This document shows, one piece after another, positions 12,839-25,936 of a stretch of DNA of 64,000 nt. The DNA is from Enchytraeus crypticus (taxonomy: Eukaryota; Annelida; Clitellata; Enchytraeida; Enchytraeidae). Positions within the stretch are counted from its first letter, which is position 1. Every line of letters begins with the position of its first letter. Location of the stretch: NCBI GenBank assembly GCA_905160935.1, contig CAJHZI010000882.1:3046501-3110500 (forward strand), in the 5' to 3' direction. The notes beneath the pieces were generated by a model. The model did no database searches. It was not told where the DNA came from and worked only from the letters and a program-made list of their open reading frames with translations. A program made the translations under genes and the position numbers.

Positions 12839-13138
12839 ATGATCAATACTTAAAATAATATTAAAATTGAATAATACGGAAAGAATATGCTTATTATTTT
12901 GGTATTTTTATAAAATTGATAAAAGCAATTCTAATAATACAGGGGATTTATATAGCTCGAATTTGGTATGTTTAATTTCAAATGCATTAAAAAAATTTCT
13001 CATTTCAGGCAAGGACACAAAAGAATCAATTAAATCGGGAGATAAGTCAATTGAAACTTCTGAAATCGTTTAGCAGAAATCGCAATTCAGTTGAGGTAAA
13101 AGATATCCCCAGTAAATTCTAAACGGTGATGAAGTTCG

Positions 13139-13144
13139 AATAAA
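13139..13144 (+). terminator. Candidate polyadenylation signal of the GPCR
   Basis: First AATAAA on + found after the stop, 0.5 kb downstream. It would place SINE B within the 3'UTR. No other support. Confidence 0.3.
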
Positions 13145-13414
13145 TTATATTAAAAAGAAATGTTTATTAAATAGGAAAATTTCATGATATTGGACGCCTT
13201 TTGGCGTCTTTTCGTTGCGTGATGTCGAGATTTAATTGGTAAAATGGAATGACAGCTTAATGCAATCTGTCAGTAATGCAGCTGACGATGGCCAATGATA
13301 GAGATTTATGACGTGTTGCTCGTGACTTAGAAAATATATCGCCTGGTGAAATATTTTTGAAATAGGATTTATCTGATGAATATTGAATGCAATTCCAGAG
13401 TGGCATAGACTCGT

Positions 13415-13545
13415 TATGATAGGATAAGATCTGATGAGATCTGATAAGATCTAATAAGATCTGATAAGATCTGATAAGATATGGTAAGATCTGATAAGAT
13501 CTAATGAATTCTGATGGGATCTGATAAGATCTGATGACATCTTAA
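13415..13545. repeat. Minisatellite, ~10-bp unit AGATCTGATA
   Basis: About 12 degenerate copies of AGATCTGATA/AGATCTAATA in tandem. Confidence 0.9.
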
Positions 13546-13984
13546 TTCTAGTTATTGATTCGCTAATAGCTTCTGGAGTAAACGAACTTAAGATTTAACA
13601 ACGAATAACAGCGAACTTAAGATTTAACGCCTATTTTCAAATTCAAGGATCCTATCAGGGACATCAAATGCGTGCAGCCTTTGAAAATTTTGTCTTCGAA
13701 CGCTAAACCAGGAGTTACGATCTAACTAGTAACTTTGTTTTGTGCAGATATGCTGTTAATATTATATTCTAAGATTATTGTGACGATTATAAATATTGCA
13801 GCTTTCAATGATGCTAATTAACTTGCATTTATTAAACGTTTTAATTAACTCCTAGTAGGCCCTTTTGGATTAATGATGAATTTTGATAATCATAATGCAT
13901 TAAATTACAAATTTTGTTTACATTTCTGTGACTTTGTCAAAATTCTAACTATTGATATTTATTATAATAAGTGCGCACATTACT

Positions 13985-14205
13985 CGTGCTGTGTCCAGGC
14001 TGCTAAAAAAATAGACCAACCCTGCACTCCACGTGTCGTAAAGGGCGGAAAAACACTAATATCAAACCAATGTCAGAAAGGGCATTCGGTCGGTCATCGC
14101 CTGTAGGCTTCAAAAATTGCTAAAAGTTTTATAAAAAGAATTAAATAGAAGATCTATTCGTATCCCGACGCTAGCTAAACTGGGATTCAAGTGAAGATAG
14201 CAATA
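13985..14205 (+). mobile_element. SINE-like repeat with LINE C tail, copy 1
   Basis: Shares CACGTGTCGTAAA..., CAGAAAGGGCATTCGGT and the tail CTATTCGTATCCCGAC...AAACTGGGATTCAAG with copies at 33330-33560 and 62255-62505. The terminal ~45 bp equal the 3' end of LINE family C. No clear tRNA boxes. Confidence 0.6.
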
Positions 14206-14209
14206 CTGA

Positions 14210-15648
14210 TTGTATTAGGTACTCGGAGAGGATTAAGTCAATTTTATTATCTGTGATTTAAGTCGCTTTAACAATAGGGATAGAATTTGATAGGATTTTA
14301 CTAAAAGTAAATAATTGCTCTCTTATCCAATTATTTAGTCGTTGCATTGGACCGTGGCTACTGAGCTTTCTCTTTGTTTAAACATTCATATGTTTATGCC
14401 GATTTTATCCATTTAAATCTGTTTTACTTATATACCTATATATTAACGTCTGTTTCTGTGCCACTAGTAGGCCTATATGTTACCTGCGAGTTTCTGATAT
14501 GATCCGGTGGAATTTCGAACACGTGAATTCCGACGTATTCTTGATCCTGTAGACTGACTAGATAATATAGATATCCTAAAATATATCTTTTAAATCAGGC
14601 AAGAGCTCTAGAGGTCTAGTTTATTGATGTAATATGTTGTGAATACAGTAAGCGGTCTTACAATCCATCCTGTGCTTAGATATGATTGTAAATAAATAAG
14701 CTCCAATTTTTGTTCATTAATGAAAATTAAATTAGTACAGTGATTTAAATAAAAAGAAAACTTAAACAAATAGTAAATTAATAACATTTAATGGATATCC
14801 TGATGGATACCGATCCATCAAATTTTGGATCAATGCAAGATTTTCTTTTGAAGAATTATACCTTGGCGGCCTAATTCGGGTCCGTAGTTTTCTGAAAATA
14901 TTTTAAAGTAATTGCGAAGCTAAATCAGAGACACTTTCCAATAATGATTATGGATTTTGTAAATACGTTGCTGCAATTTATTCTAAATCTTATTTTTCTG
15001 AGAATTTGCATTTAGGCACGCACATCTAGGCAATAAAAAAGAAGTAGATATTTTGTTTCAAAGTAGCAGGGCTGCTGGAGTAAGTTTAGAAAATATTTCA
15101 TTTAAAGATCTCAATGTATAAAACTTCCATAATTTAAAGAAACAGAATAATTTCACTAAAACAGACAGTTTATGATTTCTCGTATTGCATTTACTAAAAA
15201 ATTCGACTTTCAAATTCATTTCTTAATGAATTCTGAAACAATAAACTAACTTAAATAGAATAATAAATTGTACCAATGTTTGGTACGAAGGCGCACAATT
15301 TTAAAACCGGTTTCATAATGAATCCGGTAATATGGTAATTGCTTAACGACTTCAGTCGTTATTACAATTAAAAATACAATGGCAAATTGGCGTTCATTGT
15401 TCACTGACTGTAGCTCTTCTACTGAACCTAAAGCTCATTGAGATGTTGTAGCTATTTCAGTTTGATCCGTCGCTGATTTGAATCTGAGTAGACTATATTA
15501 AACTCGAGTAGTTTCTTTAACCGCTGACTAATACAGTACATCGCTGGTAAGATATTACTTTTGGTTAATATTTCTTTGCTCTCTGTCATATTTATTATAT
15601 ACCATAAAGTCAAGCGTCTTTTAATGACCGAGAGGGCTTCACGAATTC

Positions 15649-15687
<39 letters not shown>

Positions 15688-16250
15688 GCTACTAAGTAGT
15701 AGCTAATCAGTAGCGGCTAGTAGTGACTAATCAGTAGTGGCTACTTAGTTGAGAATGTAATAGTTGCTATTTCATTTTCATATGAAATTCTCCAATATAT
15801 AATGCAATACTTTTAATATTCTATTTGGTAACACTAGACTCAAAGTTGAATACATTTTCCAGTGCTATATGAGTAAGTTATTGTGACTTTTATTGTTCTT
15901 ACTGAGACTCCAGGAATAGGTTACTGGCCACTTTGTACAAATTAAAGAGGGAGTTTACCTTTTTTATACTTAGGCCAAACTTAACTATTTTTCTTCAAGG
16001 TAAATCTTATATTTTATGACGCTGTCCAATGGATCAAATTGCTAAATATTAAAGACAATTACTATATTTGAACAAATAGACGAGATCATATCCTCATAAG
16101 ATGACGAAAACACTTTTAATCTTTCATTATTATTTTTGCGCATTCCCAGAATCTTGTCATGTAAACAACGAGAACTATATTAATAAATATAAAACTAGGC
16201 CCCCAGTCATATAACATGAGAAGAAGCCTACGAGGTGTTATTCAATGTAG
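14210..16250. other. Intergenic DNA; (AAT)n at 15650-15687
   Basis: AT-rich, no protein-like frames. An (AAT)n microsatellite at 15650-15687 is followed by imperfect AGTAGTGGCTA/AGTAGCTA repeats to about 15745. Confidence 0.5.
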
Positions 16251-16289
16251 TCATTACCCCGTTCATTACGTTCTCTTCTTCGACATTTG

Positions 16290-16438
16290 CCGATAAAAAG
16301 CGAGCAATTGCACTGATAAATCTGTCAGAACCCGCCTATCTACCGGCGCACACGTACGCTGACCCACATACTGGTAGATCAGTCACAGAACAGTGAAATC
16401 AGAAATGGCTTCTTGCATCTCGGCAATGAAACAACTAG
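16290..16438 (+). promoter_or_regulatory. Possible promoter with short coding first exon (orphan)
   Basis: In an AT-rich desert, a GC-richer stretch has a TATA-like GATAAAAAG (16290), an initiator-like TCAGTC (16379-16384), and an ATG in good context at 16405 encoding MASCISAMKQL up to a donor CTAG|GTATAA at 16438. No matching downstream exon was found, so this is a weak candidate for the 5' end of a gene with long introns, or a pseudo-exon. Confidence 0.25.
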
Positions 16439-16440
16439 GT

Positions 16441-18965
16441 ATAAATAATTTGCTGTGTGCGTTGTGCATCTAATTATTGATTGTGTATCACAAAGCACGA
16501 AAATAGCTACAAGGGCTGCATTTTGTTACTTTATTTTAAGCGTGCACAATTTAATATCGGCAGGATTGGAATGTTACAGGTATCCAGGTTTAAAATTATA
16601 CGTGTTCAAGTGGTTCGTCAGAATTCAAAGATGACACTTAAATGATTAGTTGGAAGCAAAGATGCGTACTTTATAATATTAATTAAAATTATGTTATTCG
16701 ATTTAAAATTAGTTATAATTTTACCAGAAGTCCTATATCCACCATGCCACTTGTATAACATCGAAGCTGGGTAGTTATGATATTAAACTAACTTATAGGA
16801 ATCCATTATCTCAATTAAGGCCGGAGTCTGATTCTGATTCATTGTCATGTTTCCTGACATCGATTATCGTAGTATAGTCTTCCAAAAGACCAACACTGGT
16901 AGCAAGCATTTGCTGCATTTTTATTTATACTATTTTCATGTTCTTCCTGTGTCGTTTTTGTTCTTTGATTCACATTTTGATTTCCGTAATGTTCAAAAAT
17001 TCTAGATATAATGCGAATCAAAATAGAATAATAATAAACAATTTTTGAGAGTTATACAATTTGTTTATCTCATCAAAAAATTTACAAAACAAATACTATA
17101 CATTTATGTAGGGAGGCAAATAAATAAACAAAAATTTGAAAAGTAGCTCCTAGCCTACGACCATATTAAGAGCATATTACTAGAGAATATTAGGTTATGT
17201 GAAGCAATACGATAATGGCTAGAAACCATTAAGCAAATTATACATTCTAAATAAAGAAATATTTTATACATCTTCAATTCTTCATACATATAAAGTATAT
17301 TGCTTTAGAAAGAAATTTATATTTGTGTTGCATATATTAGGCTGAAAGTGACCTGCTTCGCGGCCGAACTACGGCTCATTAAATCACAAATCACCCTAAC
17401 TGTAATAAGTTATTGCTTTTAGTTTAATCATTAATTGATTAGTTGCTATTTCTATTAGTATATAAACAAGAATAAATATAAATTAGTTAAATAGAAATTA
17501 GTACACAACAAATTTAATTTCATATGACTTCAGAGACATCGGTTACTGGTGCACCAAAAGTTCCAAATAGTAGACAGACTAATGGCCGTAGTTACTAGTG
17601 AGATAATCAAGTATTTAAACATCAAAAGTTGCGTAAACTACTGATTCGTCACAATTTTATATTCTGCAAGCTTGAATCGATGTGTAAAGTAATGCAAAGC
17701 TCTGTGCGCCTGTTTTCGGGCTTTTAAAACGTTGACAAGATACACCGCTGATTACGAAATAATATTCTCACTTTGTTTGCGAAGTAAGCTGATTGCTGTG
17801 ATTGACTGACTGACATAATTTTGACGGTTAACATTGTAGTTAATAACCACGCAACATTTCTTAGTGAATACCAAAAAATTCAGAACAATAGTTTATCAAC
17901 AACAGAGGCTTAAACTATCAACTGATCAAGGAAAAGTTAGTAAATTACAGTATTAGTGGAGGTATATCTAAAGAGTTATCTCATTATGTTAACAGATGGT
18001 GCAGAACTAGAAGTTCTTGTGAACCTATCCATCAATTTCCGCCAGTAACTACTTCATCACTTATCAAAATGAGATGAAGTTTAAACATTTTATTCGAACT
18101 TTAGCTGCCTACCAGGCTTGAAAATTTTAGCACAAGAATGAAAAGATTCCTAAGTCATGTTACATTACACTTTCGTGCTACTTTTTTCGCCACTCTGTAT
18201 ACTGTTTATATGTACATGATCATTGTGCATTTGCTGTTGGTTTGAAATAAAATGACTTGGACATAAAGTATATATAATAAATACTTTAGGATAAGTGATG
18301 TTGTAAAGCAGTAAGATAAAGGCATAAACTATTTTGATGGAACAAGTCTTTAATCTAGAATGTTCTCAAAAGTAAACTAGATCTCAAGATAATAAGTAGC
18401 AATAGGGCCTATGTAAAATTTTGATATCCATTTTGCAAAAACACAAGATAGAAAAAGAGCTTGCGCTAAAGATCCTATGCAATGTCTTATCAGAGTAGAT
18501 TTTATTGAGTATGTCGTCAGCATTTAATCTGCTCTCAAGCACTCCCTGTACAAGCCTCAGTGACACAGTGTTTATTAGTCATCGAGATAGTGCTGATATT
18601 GTCAATGAAGAATTTCTTTTCACGTCGAAGGGCAACTTCAGTGACATCTCTCTGTGATTACGATTTTATCAGAAGATAATATTCGCAGCTTACCTTACTT
18701 CAAATAAAAGAAAAACTAAGATCTGAAAGAGTGTCCGTCCACTCTTGCGAACTTCATTATACAGAATTTAAAGAGCGTTTAATAATTAGAGCCTATTTTT
18801 ACTACAATAATCAAAGGAGAAGTCGACAAGTCCATAGCGTCAATCCCAGTTACAATCACTTCTCAATGTTTATAATTTATGATTTCCAGAAGAAGAGATA
18901 AAATAAAGTGCTAAAGTAATATAAACTATTCCTCCAGATAACAATTTTACATAAATATATGTAGT
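16441..18965. other. Intergenic DNA, nothing recognised
   Basis: AT-rich. The longest open frame (minus, 18384-18566, 60 codons) has no recognisable motif. Confidence 0.5.
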
Positions 18966-19130
18966 ATTATATATAATCTTTATTTCACCAAAGTCATGGC
19001 AGTAAACAAAAAAGAAAACAGAAAACAAACAAGTATCACCTACAGATACAACATAAGATATATCATAAATAAAACTAAACAGAACTAAAATTCTTACTAA
19101 ATAGATAATTGTTTAAACCAAAATTTACCT

Positions 19131-21810
19131 ATTCAGTATTTAAAACTAGACTTTCAAAATATGACCAAAACCTAAACCGAGTCACAGCTGGTGAATCTTT
19201 TGTCTGGAGTGCATATTTATTTTTTAAAACTTTGTAATCCAAATAGTCAGAATTGTCTAATTCTATTTTATCATTTAACTGATTAACGGCAATTAATTTA
19301 CTCAAAAAGTTATACCTATGAAATCAAGTAATATTTCAAATGGCCAGAAACCACAATACCATTGACAATTCAGTACAACATTTTTATCGTAAGATTTAAA
19401 TGTTTTAAAGAAAATACTGTTATATACATACGTAAAGTCTTTTAATTCCGAAAAGGACAAACCGGAGGCCGCAATACCATAGAGTAAGATCGGCACCGCC
19501 TGAGCGAATATTAATTTTAATAAAACATCAATATGCACCTTTGTTCCAAGTCTCCCCAGTATAGTGTTAACTGAAGTATAAAATTTACATTTACTCTCTT
19601 TTCAACAACATTTAAAAGATTTAGCTCTTAAAATATTTATTCCCAAATACTTGATACTATCCACCCAATTAATACAAGTTTCTCTAATTTGCAATGGCTT
19701 GCACTGAAAATTGTGCCTAGGACCGATGCGCATACAGTGACATTTCGATACATTTATTGGTAAATCTAACTCTGTAAAAGCCATGTCACAAATATTAAAT
19801 AATTTCTGAAGATCAGTGACAGAGATACTCAATAAAATAAGATCATCTGCATACATAAAACTATTATAACAGTTATAATTTATGAAACAACCTAATTTAG
19901 AAGCTTCTAATTTGTCTAAAACTGTGTCAACAAAAAGGGCAAACAAAGAAGGTGAAAGAACCCCACCTTGTTTAACTCCCGATAGCAGTTGGACACAATC
20001 CGATACAGAATCAGCCCAATTTACAGTTGTACTATTTTTGCTGAACCAATTTTCAAGAGTATTAATGATACATGCATTTACTTTTCTACATTGAAGCATA
20101 TGTAATATGCCATAAACATTACATTTGTCAAATGCTTTACGCAGATCAATAACACCAACATTGACAGTACTCAGCTTGACATTGAAATACTTTATGACCT
20201 TTCTTACGGTATGTATTGCATTAATACATCCAACATTATCTTTGAAACCAAACTGCCTACTTGAAGTTGGTAATTGAATGAACTTTTTTATACTATGTTC
20301 AAAAACTTTGGAGATGACGGGGCATATAGTGATCCCCCTAAAATCATCAGCTGAGACGACCCTTTTACACCCTTTGAATTTTGGTATAGGTGTAGTTCTA
20401 CCGATACCAAAAGCGTCGGGAACCAATCCAGTGCGAAGCATTATATTGAAGAGCGTTTTAATTATTATCAACACAGATTCATGGGCATACAACAAATGTT
20501 CGATCATCAGACCATCACTACCTGCAGCTTTATTTAACTCAAGACAATTAATAGCATTTCCCAAGGATCTTACATCGATAACAACATCATTTGCTTCGGA
20601 AGTATATACCAATTTTTGCTTTTCGTATGTCTCTTTAAATTTATTATGAAATATTTCAGAGTTTGGTGTACAAGCAGATTTGAAATTATTTGCTATGTGG
20701 TTAGCAATGTCACGATTATTTTGAAAGCCATCAACCTTTATTCTATTGAAAGTATTATTATTTTTAAAATGACCCTTCCAGCATTTCCAAAAATTATTGG
20801 CTTTCGTTTCTAAAAGCTGTTGTTGTAATTTATCAGATATTACTTTAGTTGAATTGATTTTAGCAAGATTAACAGCTTTCTTGTAATCCTTATGAGCTTT
20901 CTGCTTAGCATCATATAAAGGCCCTGCATTGGGCCTCCCAGCTTTTTTCCACTCACTAAACTGTTTAGCGGAATAACCCTTAACCTCAGTCAAAGAACTG
21001 TTCCACCAAAATTTTTTGACCCCTTTCTTACTTCTATTTTTAATAGTTTTCATAGAAGCATTGTATAATACGGTAACAACTTCATTGTAAACGTTATTAA
21101 TAGATGATTGATTAAATAACTCAGGTCTACTATCATATAGCCGGTTAATATCAGTTTCATTTAGTAACAAGAATAATGGGTAACATTCTTCTCTTGTCAT
21201 TTTATAGTATTCTGTTTTATTAGAATTGACCCAGTCTAGATTGAGTTTAACATTCGGAGTAGAAGTGCTAATTTCATTGACTGCTTGTAAATCGATAACA
21301 ATACATTGCACAATAGCGTCACGCCTGAGGTTCAATACAACTGGTAAGTGATCAGACAGATTGTCAAAGTCATTAATAGTAACTAACGAATGTACAAATC
21401 TCATATTAACATTACTGACAAGAAAATGGTCAATGTATGAATAAGCATTGCGCTTCTCCACGGCGAAAGTATACATAACTTCGCTAGGAATCTCAAGATG
21501 TGCATTACACAACTCAAAACCTAGGCTATTAAATCTAGCATTAATAATTGTGGATTGAGTATTTGTCTTCAACAAATTGCAATTCATGTCACCCCCTATT
21601 ATTGCATTGCATTTTATCATTGAAATAATTAAAATTATTTAACTGATCAGGAGTCAACCAGTGTTCCTGCAGGAATATAATATCAGTCTTATAATTATTG
21701 CACATTGATTTTAACATAGTTATGCCTTGATTAAAACCATGCATATTGTAACTTACTAACTTTACGATATTATCATCTAATTGAATAGCATGTGTAGACA
21801 TCCTATACAA
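19131..21810 (-). pseudogene. LINE ORF2: AP endonuclease + reverse transcriptase, broken
   Basis: Endonuclease motifs VSYNMHGF, FLQEHWL, IGGDMNC, YIDHFLVSN and SDHLPV are present, but about 90 residues between FLQEHWL...NDK and the GGDMN motif are missing at 21600-21620, with a frame change. The RT domain is long and well kept: KAAGSDG, VIDLRKAFD, LSGVKQGGVLSPSLFALF and the catalytic FMYADD box. After about 19602 the frame changes, with the C-terminal AQAVPILLYG segment at 19302-19538 and another piece to ~19131. The first ORF2 codons overlap the end of ORF1 by a few bases. Confidence 0.85.
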
Positions 21811-22929
21811 CTAAAAGTTTCGGCTGTGGTTTAAATACCCATTCTCTTATAATCAGATGTGGGCCGCATTCAGAGATGAATTTATTAACATCATCAGCAT
21901 CAATATTGACCCTGAATGCATTCGAATTTTCGAATCGTGTCTTAGCTGCAAATACATTGTGAACCTTAATATTACAGTTTTTTAGCCAGCTTTCAAATTC
22001 TTCACATCCAGTTTCCTTATCAATGTTAGAGACATAGAATATTTTACTTTCCCTAATTTCACGAGCCGCTTTAATAGCACACTGGGTATTAGAACCTACA
22101 ATAGTTTTGGGTTTGATTTTAGCTTTCACTGACAAGTTATCCTTAGGTTTGGCTGCAACGGTAGGACTGCGTTTTCTTTTCTTTCCTAGAACACGCTGAT
22201 ATCCCTCGAGTCCATACCATCAGTGTCCATCTCCGCAGTCACAGAAGTTCTTTCACCTCCACTTTGATAAGAATGACGTGGGGTTTCAACCAATTCCGCC
22301 CATGATCTACCCGGTGCCTTGGTGACAGTAGTGACGGAATTAGAAGATGTGTCTTTGAGAAGTTTAGACTCAGTGAACCTTTCTACTTGACCAGAGGAAA
22401 GCGAGGCTAATTGGTTTTCAATATTAGTCAGCTTACCCATCATGGATTTCAGGTCATTGATTTTCTGCAATATATCCGCAGGAGCCGAGGCGACTGCAGA
22501 ATTATCCAATTTAGTATCCAAATAATCCAGCTTGTTAAGGACACAACGCAAATCACCCTCCTCGAGCCTAGATGAAGGTAGATTATCCACATTTGCAGCT
22601 ACAAAACTAGGCAGCTTATTTAACAGTAAGTTCTCATCTAAAAAAGCGAAGACATTGAATATGTCATTTAGCTCTGTCTTAGACTTATTCTCGCTGTTCT
22701 TACGTTTAGCAGGCTTAGGCCATTTCTCAAGACCCAATTTATCCACCGAATCAACTAGATGTTCTTTTGCTAAAGTAATATCTTCCGCCGAATAAAAGTC
22801 TCCAACGATACTCATTAGCTTTACGCTAGAAAGTTTACCTAGTTTACATTTCAGATAGCATAAAAGTTCGCATACAATTACGCTACGGTTGTCAGATGTG
22901 TCAGCCATAATAATGTTACACTCAGCCAT
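21803..22929 (-). pseudogene. LINE ORF1 protein, single frameshift
   Basis: The first part (22929-22186) is an acidic/Lys-rich N-terminal region with a putative coiled coil (DILQKINDLKSMMGKLTNIE). A one-base indel near 22180-22190, just before the basic patch GKKRKR, moves the frame. The second part (to 21803) contains KIFYVSNIDKETGCEEFESW, resembling the RRM-like fold of LINE ORF1 nucleic-acid-binding proteins. Confidence 0.75.
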
Positions 22930-23127
22930 GTCTTAATTAACACGTCCGCACAGGACGACGGTCGGCGAGATAATGTCAATAATGTATTAGCTCTGTTGAA
23001 ATAATTGTAGCATATAGGTGTGAAGATCTAGTTTTAGATAGTATATTTTTAATAAGCGTTCTTTGGATTAAACATACGCAATTATGATTTCTTTAGATAC
23101 GCATGCCATAACATATTTGTTAACGCT

Positions 23128-23262
23128 TTCTCTAACCCTCTCTCTCTTTCTCTCTCTCTCTCTCTTTCTATCAAGTGCTCTCTCTCTCCCTCTCTCTCTA
23201 ACTTGTTCATTTTCTGTCACTAACTTGTTAATTCTCTCTAACTATCTCTCTATCTCTCTATC

Positions 23263-23325
<63 letters not shown>
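23128..23325. repeat. (TC)n/(TCTA)n microsatellite
   Basis: Pyrimidine-only stretches of TC with interspersed TATC; the open frame across it is artefactual. Confidence 0.9.
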
Positions 23326-23453
23326 CACTCCTTTTCATTTCTTCTCTATCGTCCTTTTGCTGTTTTTTGTAAAGATCTTCAATTATTCTGTACATGTATT
23401 CTTGAGAACCGGCTGATCACATAATTGCGCTGTCAACCACAACTTCAATGATA

Positions 23454-23525
23454 ACTGAGAAAGGTTTCAGTCTATTATTACAATAGCTGGACCTTTTGGC
23501 TGAACATTTTAGAAAAGTACTACTG
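23454..23525. repeat. 72-bp direct repeat, copy 1
   Basis: ACTGAGAAAGGTTTCAGTC... to ...AAAAGTACTACTG is repeated almost unchanged at 23957-24028, ~0.5 kb downstream. Confidence 0.9.
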
Positions 23526-23821
23526 CATCGTGATCGAAATATTCATATAGACTATTTTTTGGTTTAAACACTAATTAATAAATTTAATGTCTATTCAACT
23601 TTAATAACTGTAATAACAAGAGTTTACATTTCACAGGTTGATTGTGAAGATATTGACACACTATAGGCCCTATAATAATTACTTGGCGTATCCTCGAATA
23701 TTTAAAAACGGTCTTTCTGATCCCTACAGAAGGAGTCGAAGTTATATTACGATCGGTTTAGTAAGACTTTAACGTCAGTTTCAAGCAAGTATCGCATTAG
23801 AACTGCGAGATCTGAGAAAAA

Positions 23822-23956
23822 AGCTGGTAAAGCTAAGGTTAACGTCAGTTTCCTCACTCGAAAGCGATGTCAGTGACGGGCGAGCCCAGGATTTGAACCC
23901 GCATCAACTGATCCGCGGTCGAGTATCTTACCGACTTCGCCACTAGCTCCAGCCAG
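23822..23956 (-). mobile_element. tRNA-derived SINE, family B, best-preserved copy
   Basis: On the minus strand: GGAGCTAGTGGCGAAGTCGG (A box), then GGTTCAAATCC (B box) 34 bp later, then a body GGCTCGCCCGTCACTGAC...GAGGAAACTGACGTTAACC. The box spacing fits a tRNA. It abuts the second copy of the 72-bp direct repeat. Confidence 0.85.
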
Positions 23957-24028
23957 ACTGAGAAAGGTTTCAGTCTATTATTACAATACCTGGACCTTTG
24001 GGCTGAACATTTTAGAAAAGTACTACTA
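23957..24028. repeat. 72-bp direct repeat, copy 2
   Basis: Starts at the outer edge of SINE B and is followed by CCACTGGCTGGAGCCAGTG, which resembles the SINE B head again. The unit may therefore have been duplicated by recombination between SINE pieces. Confidence 0.9.
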
Positions 24029-24432
24029 CTGTTTCGCCACTGGCTGGAGCCAGTGATATATTATAGGTGAGTGGCAGAAACCACTGATCCTCTATCAAGA
24101 ACCTAACCTATACTGCCACAGTCTTAGCCAATTCAGCATCATAAAAGTTAATTAACAAAAGACTAATGAAAAATCAACTGAGATGTCATGTATCATAGGC
24201 TCCCAGTTAATTAGAGCTAAACTAAGATTATAAGATACGTGTTTGTCAATGCATAGCTTTTTATTGACTGACCGAATCGATTGATTATTCGTGTAGGGCC
24301 AACATAGCCGGTGTATGTATAGCAATCTTGAAAATATACTTTAAGTAAAAATGATTTCCATTGGACCCGCCATTTTTATAATGATAGAATAGAAACAGAT
24401 AGATCGATAGATGGAAAGATGAAGGAAGGACA

Positions 24433-24436
<4 letters not shown>

Positions 24437-24479
<43 letters not shown>
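24437..24479. repeat. (TA)n microsatellite
   Basis: Uninterrupted TA. Further TA runs lie at about 24680-24730, 25717-25782 and 26410-26431. Confidence 0.95.
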
Positions 24480-24484
<5 letters not shown>

Positions 24485-24494
24485 GTGATTGACT

Positions 24495-24590
24495 AATGAT
24501 ATGGTGTGGGACAGAGAGAACTGGAGAAAGTCTATTCGTATCCCTACCCTGGTTAAACTGGGATTTAAGGGAAAATGATGATGATGATAA
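24495..24590 (+). mobile_element. LINE family C, C-terminal codons and (GAT)n tail
   Basis: From 24495 the frame reads NDMVWDRENWRKSIRIPTLV, then KLGFKGK and a stop, followed by (ATG)n. The same final codons occur on minus at 33850-33750. A trinucleotide tail after the ORF2 stop is a habit of RTE-type LINEs (family knowledge). Confidence 0.6.
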
Positions 24591-24674
24591 AATATATACT
24601 ATATATACGTGTATATTATATTTATATTATATATATAAGATATATATAATACATACATGTACATGTATATATAG

Positions 24675-24730
<56 letters not shown>

Positions 24731-24733
<3 letters not shown>

Positions 24734-25705
24734 GGTGCGCATTAAAAAAATATCCTCGTAGCACAATTGTGATAGCTTAGTCAATTCTTAATATTTAGCC
24801 TTGAAATTTTAAGGTTCTCTTGTGGAGGAATTTAGCCAAAAGCCGACCAAATTTTGTAAAAATATTTTTAAAGGAACCGGAGTTATCCACGTTTTACAAA
24901 AAAAAATTATTTTTTTCATTTAACACGTAACGTAAAACGTCAATTAGAATCAATTCCTTTTTGAAAATGTGCTGACCTTCAAAAAGGCCGTTAGATGATG
25001 ACGACTCTGATTTTGTGCTACAATGTGTGCTGGAAATGAACGCCCTGGGCTTTAATGCCGGCCAGAAGTTTTTTCTTACAGATAAAATTGCGCTGTTAAT
25101 GGACTGCTGTGGTAGGTCTTTCCAGATCGTTTGGAGTACAGCCTTAAATTCCATTGTGTTTCTGTGTTTGGGCTTGAAAGCACGATACTTTTCCAACATG
25201 GGTCTCCAGACAAAGAATCAGGTGGATTAAAATCTGGAGAATTGGGAGGCCAATCATCCATTTTTATGAAATCTGAGCTATATTGTACAAGAAAGTATTG
25301 CGCAAGACGTGAAGTGTGAACCGGCGCGCCGTCCTGTGGAAAAATTAAATCATTTGACTTTAACTTGTCGCAGTCTTCAATCAGTTTCGGCAGAATAGTG
25401 TTAGTGTAATACATTGTAGCACAATATCAGAGTCGTCATCGTCTAACGGCCTTTTTCAGGGTCAGCACATTTTCAAAAAGGAATTGTTTCTAATTGGCGT
25501 TTTACGTTGCGTGTTAAATGAAAAAAAATCAATTTTTTTGCAAAACTTGGATAACTCCGGTTCTCTTAAAAATATTTTTACAAAATTTGGTCAGCTTGTG
25601 GCTAAATTCCTCCACAAGAGAATCTTAAAATTTCAAGGCGAAATATTAAGAATTGACTAAGCCATCGCAATTGTGCTAGGAGGATATTTTTTAATGCTCA
25701 CCCTG
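24731..25705 (-). mobile_element. maT/mariner-like element with ~295-bp inverted repeats
   Basis: Starts CAGGGTGCGCATTAAAAAAA and ends with the inverse (...TTAATGCTCACCCTG), with TA on both sides (24729-24730, 25706-25707), inside TA-rich DNA. The arms 24731-25027 and 25411-25705 are inverted repeats along ~295 bp. The 383-bp core has only the C-terminal half of a transposase on minus. The structure looks like a snap-back derivative in which one end was copied in inverse onto the other. Confidence 0.9.
25040..25414 (-). pseudogene. Truncated IS630/Tc1/mariner transposase (DD37D type)
   Basis: 25414 down to ~25235 encodes ...DLIFPQDGAPVHTSRLAQY... and WPPNSPDFNPPD. Counting from the D of PQD to the final D gives 37 residues between them, as in maT-type DD37D transposases. 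A frameshift then leads to MLEKYRAFKPKHRN...WKDLPQQSINSAILSVRK, the typical C-terminal tail. The N-terminal DNA-binding half and the first catalytic D are absent. Confidence 0.8.
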
Positions 25706-25711
25706 TATTCC

Positions 25712-25781
<70 letters not shown>

Positions 25782-25816
25782 CATATTAGTGCTTAGATAC
25801 AGTGGTGCTTACATAC

Positions 25817-25855
25817 AGTGCTTAGATTTGTCCATTCCTTCAATATATAAATATA

Positions 25856-25912
<57 letters not shown>

Positions 25913-25936
25913 AAGGAATGGACAAATCTAAGCACT
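25817..25936. repeat. Long hairpin: 33-bp inverted repeats around (TA)n
   Basis: AGTGCTTAGATTTGTCCATT... (25817-25849) is exactly inverted at 25904-25936, with pure TA between. A shortened relative of the arm (ATTCCTTCATATATA) lies at 25707, next to the mariner element. Confidence 0.9.

Larger units (their letters stand above)
18970..22975 (-). mobile_element. Near full-length but dead APE-type LINE (Jockey/CR1-like)
   Basis: About 4 kb on the minus strand with two reading frames in order: ORF1 (22929-21803), then ORF2 with AP endonuclease and reverse transcriptase (21810-~19131). The 3' end near 18970 reads AATAAAG followed by ATTATATATA on minus. The 5' leader (22930-22975) is short. ORF1 has one frameshift, the endonuclease has an internal deletion and ORF2 has later frameshifts, so it is not autonomous. 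Assignment to the Jockey/CR1 side rests on APE+RT order, lack of a visible RNase H and RT motif style; finer classification is not possible by eye. Confidence 0.85.
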